Source: Prevotellaceae bacterium | GTDB lineage: Bacteria > Bacteroidota > Bacteroidia > Bacteroidales > UBA932 | Reading direction: 5' to 3' | Assembly: GCA_031258915.1 (NCBI GenBank) | Contig: JAIRMD010000165.1 | Coordinates: 1-16,240 of the forward strand | Length of the DNA stretch: 16,240 nucleotides | Part shown: positions 14,777 through 16,240 of the stretch, one piece after another | How positions within the stretch are numbered: the stretch's first letter is position 1 | Layout: every line of letters starts with the position of its first letter | Program-made: the position numbers and the translations under genes | The notes under the pieces: generated by a model | The model's database searches: none | What the model was told of the DNA's origin: nothing | Seen by the model: only the letters and a program-made list of their open reading frames with translations

Positions 14777-16234
14777 ATGATTCAGTTGCTTAGCTATAAC
14801 TATGTGTTTAGCATTGCCTACCTGCTTACGATGGTAGCCATTGTGCTTGCCGTTATTCAGCAGCGCGGCGACCCCACCAAAACGCTGGCGTGGACGCTGT
14901 TCATTGCGCTGGTGCCCTTTGTGGGGCTGCTGTTTTACGTGATGCTGGGCAAAAACTACCGCCGCGACAAGCTGCTCTCGCGGAAGGAAATGTCCGACCA
15001 GCAGCAGCTTGCGTCAATGATGGGCTTGCTTACCGCCAACGATGGCTACCTTAGCTGGTTTCCGTCGTCGCCCAGCGAAGCGCACTTCAAAGGAATTGCG
15101 CAAATGCTGGCGCACTCCAACAAAACATTCCCCACGCGCAACAACCGCGCGCAGCTGCTCGTCAACGCTACCGAAAAGTACACCGCGCTGTTCAACGCCA
15201 TTGAGCAGGCGCAGGACCACATTCACCTCGAGTACTACATCATCAAGGACGACAGCACCGGCAACCGGCTGCGCGAGGCGCTCGTCCGCAAGGCGCAGCA
15301 GGGCGTGGAGGTGCAGCTCATCTACGACTACCTCGGCAGCTGGGGGCTGAGCAGCAAGTACCTGCGCTCGCTCGCCGAAAACGGCGTGCAGGCCTACCCG
15401 TTCCTGCCGGTGAAGCTCTCCTTTTTCAGGAGCAAAATTAACCACCGCAACCACCGCAAAATTGTGGTGGTGGACGGCAAAGTCGCGTTCGTTGGCGGCA
15501 TCAACATTGCCGACCACTACCTCAACGGGCTGCCCGAAATAGGCGTTTGGCGCGACACGCACGTGCAGCTCATGGGCGACGCCGTGCGCTGGCTGCAAAT
15601 AGTCTTCCTGCTCGACTGGTACTTTGTGAGCAAGCAATCGCCAAGCAACATGGAGCGCTACCTGCCGGCGCACAGCGTGAGCGAAAAGTGCACGGTGCAA
15701 ATTGCGGCAAGCGGCCCAGACTCCGATTGGGCCTCCATCATGCAAACGTACTTTGCCGCCATCAACCGCTCGAGCAGCAAGCTCTACATCGCTACGCCCT
15801 ACTTTGTGCCCAACGAGAGCATGCTCACTGCGCTGTGCGCCGCCGCTCTGCGCGGGGTGGACGTGCGCCTGCTCATCTCCGAGCGCTCCGACTCGAGCAT
15901 CATGCAGTGGGCAAGCATGTCGTACATCGATACGCTGCTGGAGGCCGGCGTGCACGTTTTTCTCTACTCCAAAGGCGTTACCCACTCAAAGCTGCTCATG
16001 GCCGACGGCGAATTTTGCTCTGTAGGCACCGCCAACATGGATGTGCGCAGCTTTGAGCATAACTTTGAGGTGAATGCGCTGTTCTACGACCGGCAATTTA
16101 CGCAGCAGCTGGAGGAAATGTTCCTGCACGACCTCCAGTACAGCGTGGAGCTTGACCTCGAAGAATGGCAAAAGCGCCCCCGTAGGGAGCGCTTCATGGA
16201 GAACCTCTCGCGGCTACTGGCGCCGATGCTGTAG
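14777..16234 (+). CDS. cls: cardiolipin synthase (phospholipase D family)
   Basis: Cls condenses two phosphatidylglycerols into cardiolipin and glycerol at the inner membrane. From the chosen start it has 485 residues, almost the length of E. coli ClsA (486). Two N-terminal membrane segments (10-27 and 37-57) are followed by two phospholipase D domains with complete HKD motifs: HRKIVVVD (H226, K228, D233) followed by GGIN, and HSKLLMAD (H403, K405, D410) followed by GTANMD. The frame is open back to a TTG at 14648, but that lies upstream of the likely promoter. An ATG at 14747 sits in a GC-rich hairpin. The ATG at 14777 has an A/T-rich lead with AAGGAG 12 nt before it and begins directly ahead of the first membrane segment. 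It diverges from efp. Confidence 0.94.
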   Translation: MIQLLSYNYVFSIAYLLTMVAIVLAVIQQRGDPTKTLAWTLFIALVPFVGLLFYVMLGKNYRRDKLLSRKEMSDQQQLASMMGLLTANDGYLSWFPSSPSEAHFKGIAQMLAHSNKTFPTRNNRAQLLVNATEKYTALFNAIEQAQDHIHLEYYIIKDDSTGNRLREALVRKAQQGVEVQLIYDYLGSWGLSSKYLRSLAENGVQAYPFLPVKLSFFRSKINHRNHRKIVVVDGKVAFVGGINIADHYLNGLPEIGVWRDTHVQLMGDAVRWLQIVFLLDWYFVSKQSPSNMERYLPAHSVSEKCTVQIAASGPDSDWASIMQTYFAAINRSSSKLYIATPYFVPNESMLTALCAAALRGVDVRLLISERSDSSIMQWASMSYIDTLLEAGVHVFLYSKGVTHSKLLMADGEFCSVGTANMDVRSFEHNFEVNALFYDRQFTQQLEEMFLHDLQYSVELDLEEWQKRPRRERFMENLSRLLAPML

Positions 16235-16240
16235 AAATTC

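Noticed and set aside
15014..15985. Minus-strand open frame of 323 codons inside cls
   Set aside because: It covers the two HKD domains of cls in antisense; low-complexity V/A/H/R-rich product with no known motif.
1..16240. Mobile element, CRISPR array, RNA gene or defence island
   Set aside because: No transposase or integrase, no regularly spaced repeats, no tRNA or rRNA in any gap, and every gene has a housekeeping or envelope role; the largest gap is 254 bases.

Overview
This 16.2 kb window looks like ordinary chromosomal DNA from a GC-rich member of the Bacteroidota, most likely Bacteroidales-like. The signs are Bacteroidota-type promoters (a -7 box of TAnnTTTG form with a TTG/TTTG element about 19-20 nt upstream), almost no Shine-Dalgarno sequences, a TPR/PD40/OmpA envelope protein of the kind linked to type IX secretion, a Bacteroidota-style long PurM, and an RF1 with the form GNGGQSVNTT around the GGQ loop. 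Nothing in the sequence fixes the genus. The window holds ten protein genes and no rRNA, tRNA, CRISPR array or insertion sequence that I can see. All gaps are shorter than 300 bases.

Layout. Bases 2-1828 (+) are the 3' part of a large envelope protein with TPR, five-bladed propeller, carboxypeptidase-regulatory-like and OmpA domains (PorE-like). Bases 1925-6767 (+) hold a run of four genes: purM, prfA, a polytopic flippase-like membrane protein with a TTG start, and rfbB. The run ends at a perfect hairpin that overlaps the rfbB stop codon. A separate promoter then drives a PpiD-like periplasmic peptidyl-prolyl isomerase (6903-8990). Another promoter drives a 1169-residue bifunctional proline dehydrogenase/P5C dehydrogenase, putA (9160-12669). 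Two minus-strand genes, efp then lpxB (14522 down to 12764), converge on putA. Cardiolipin synthase, cls (14777-16234, +), diverges from efp, and the 254-base gap between them carries promoters for both.

The theme is housekeeping plus envelope building: nucleotide synthesis (PurM), translation (RF1, EF-P), and envelope lipid, sugar and protein work (LpxB, Cls, RfbB, flippase-like protein, PpiD, PorE-like protein), with proline catabolism as an energy and nitrogen route. I did not find a new defence, mobile or biosynthetic system. The points most worth a second look are: (1) short tandem repeats of an AAATCT core that end exactly 3 nt before the start codons of both purM and prfA; (2) an LpxB whose motifs resemble the alphaproteobacterial type more than the usual Bacteroidota type; (3) a roughly 110-residue extracytoplasmic insert near the N-terminus of the flippase-like protein; and (4) leader hairpins and repeats in front of prfA, efp and cls.
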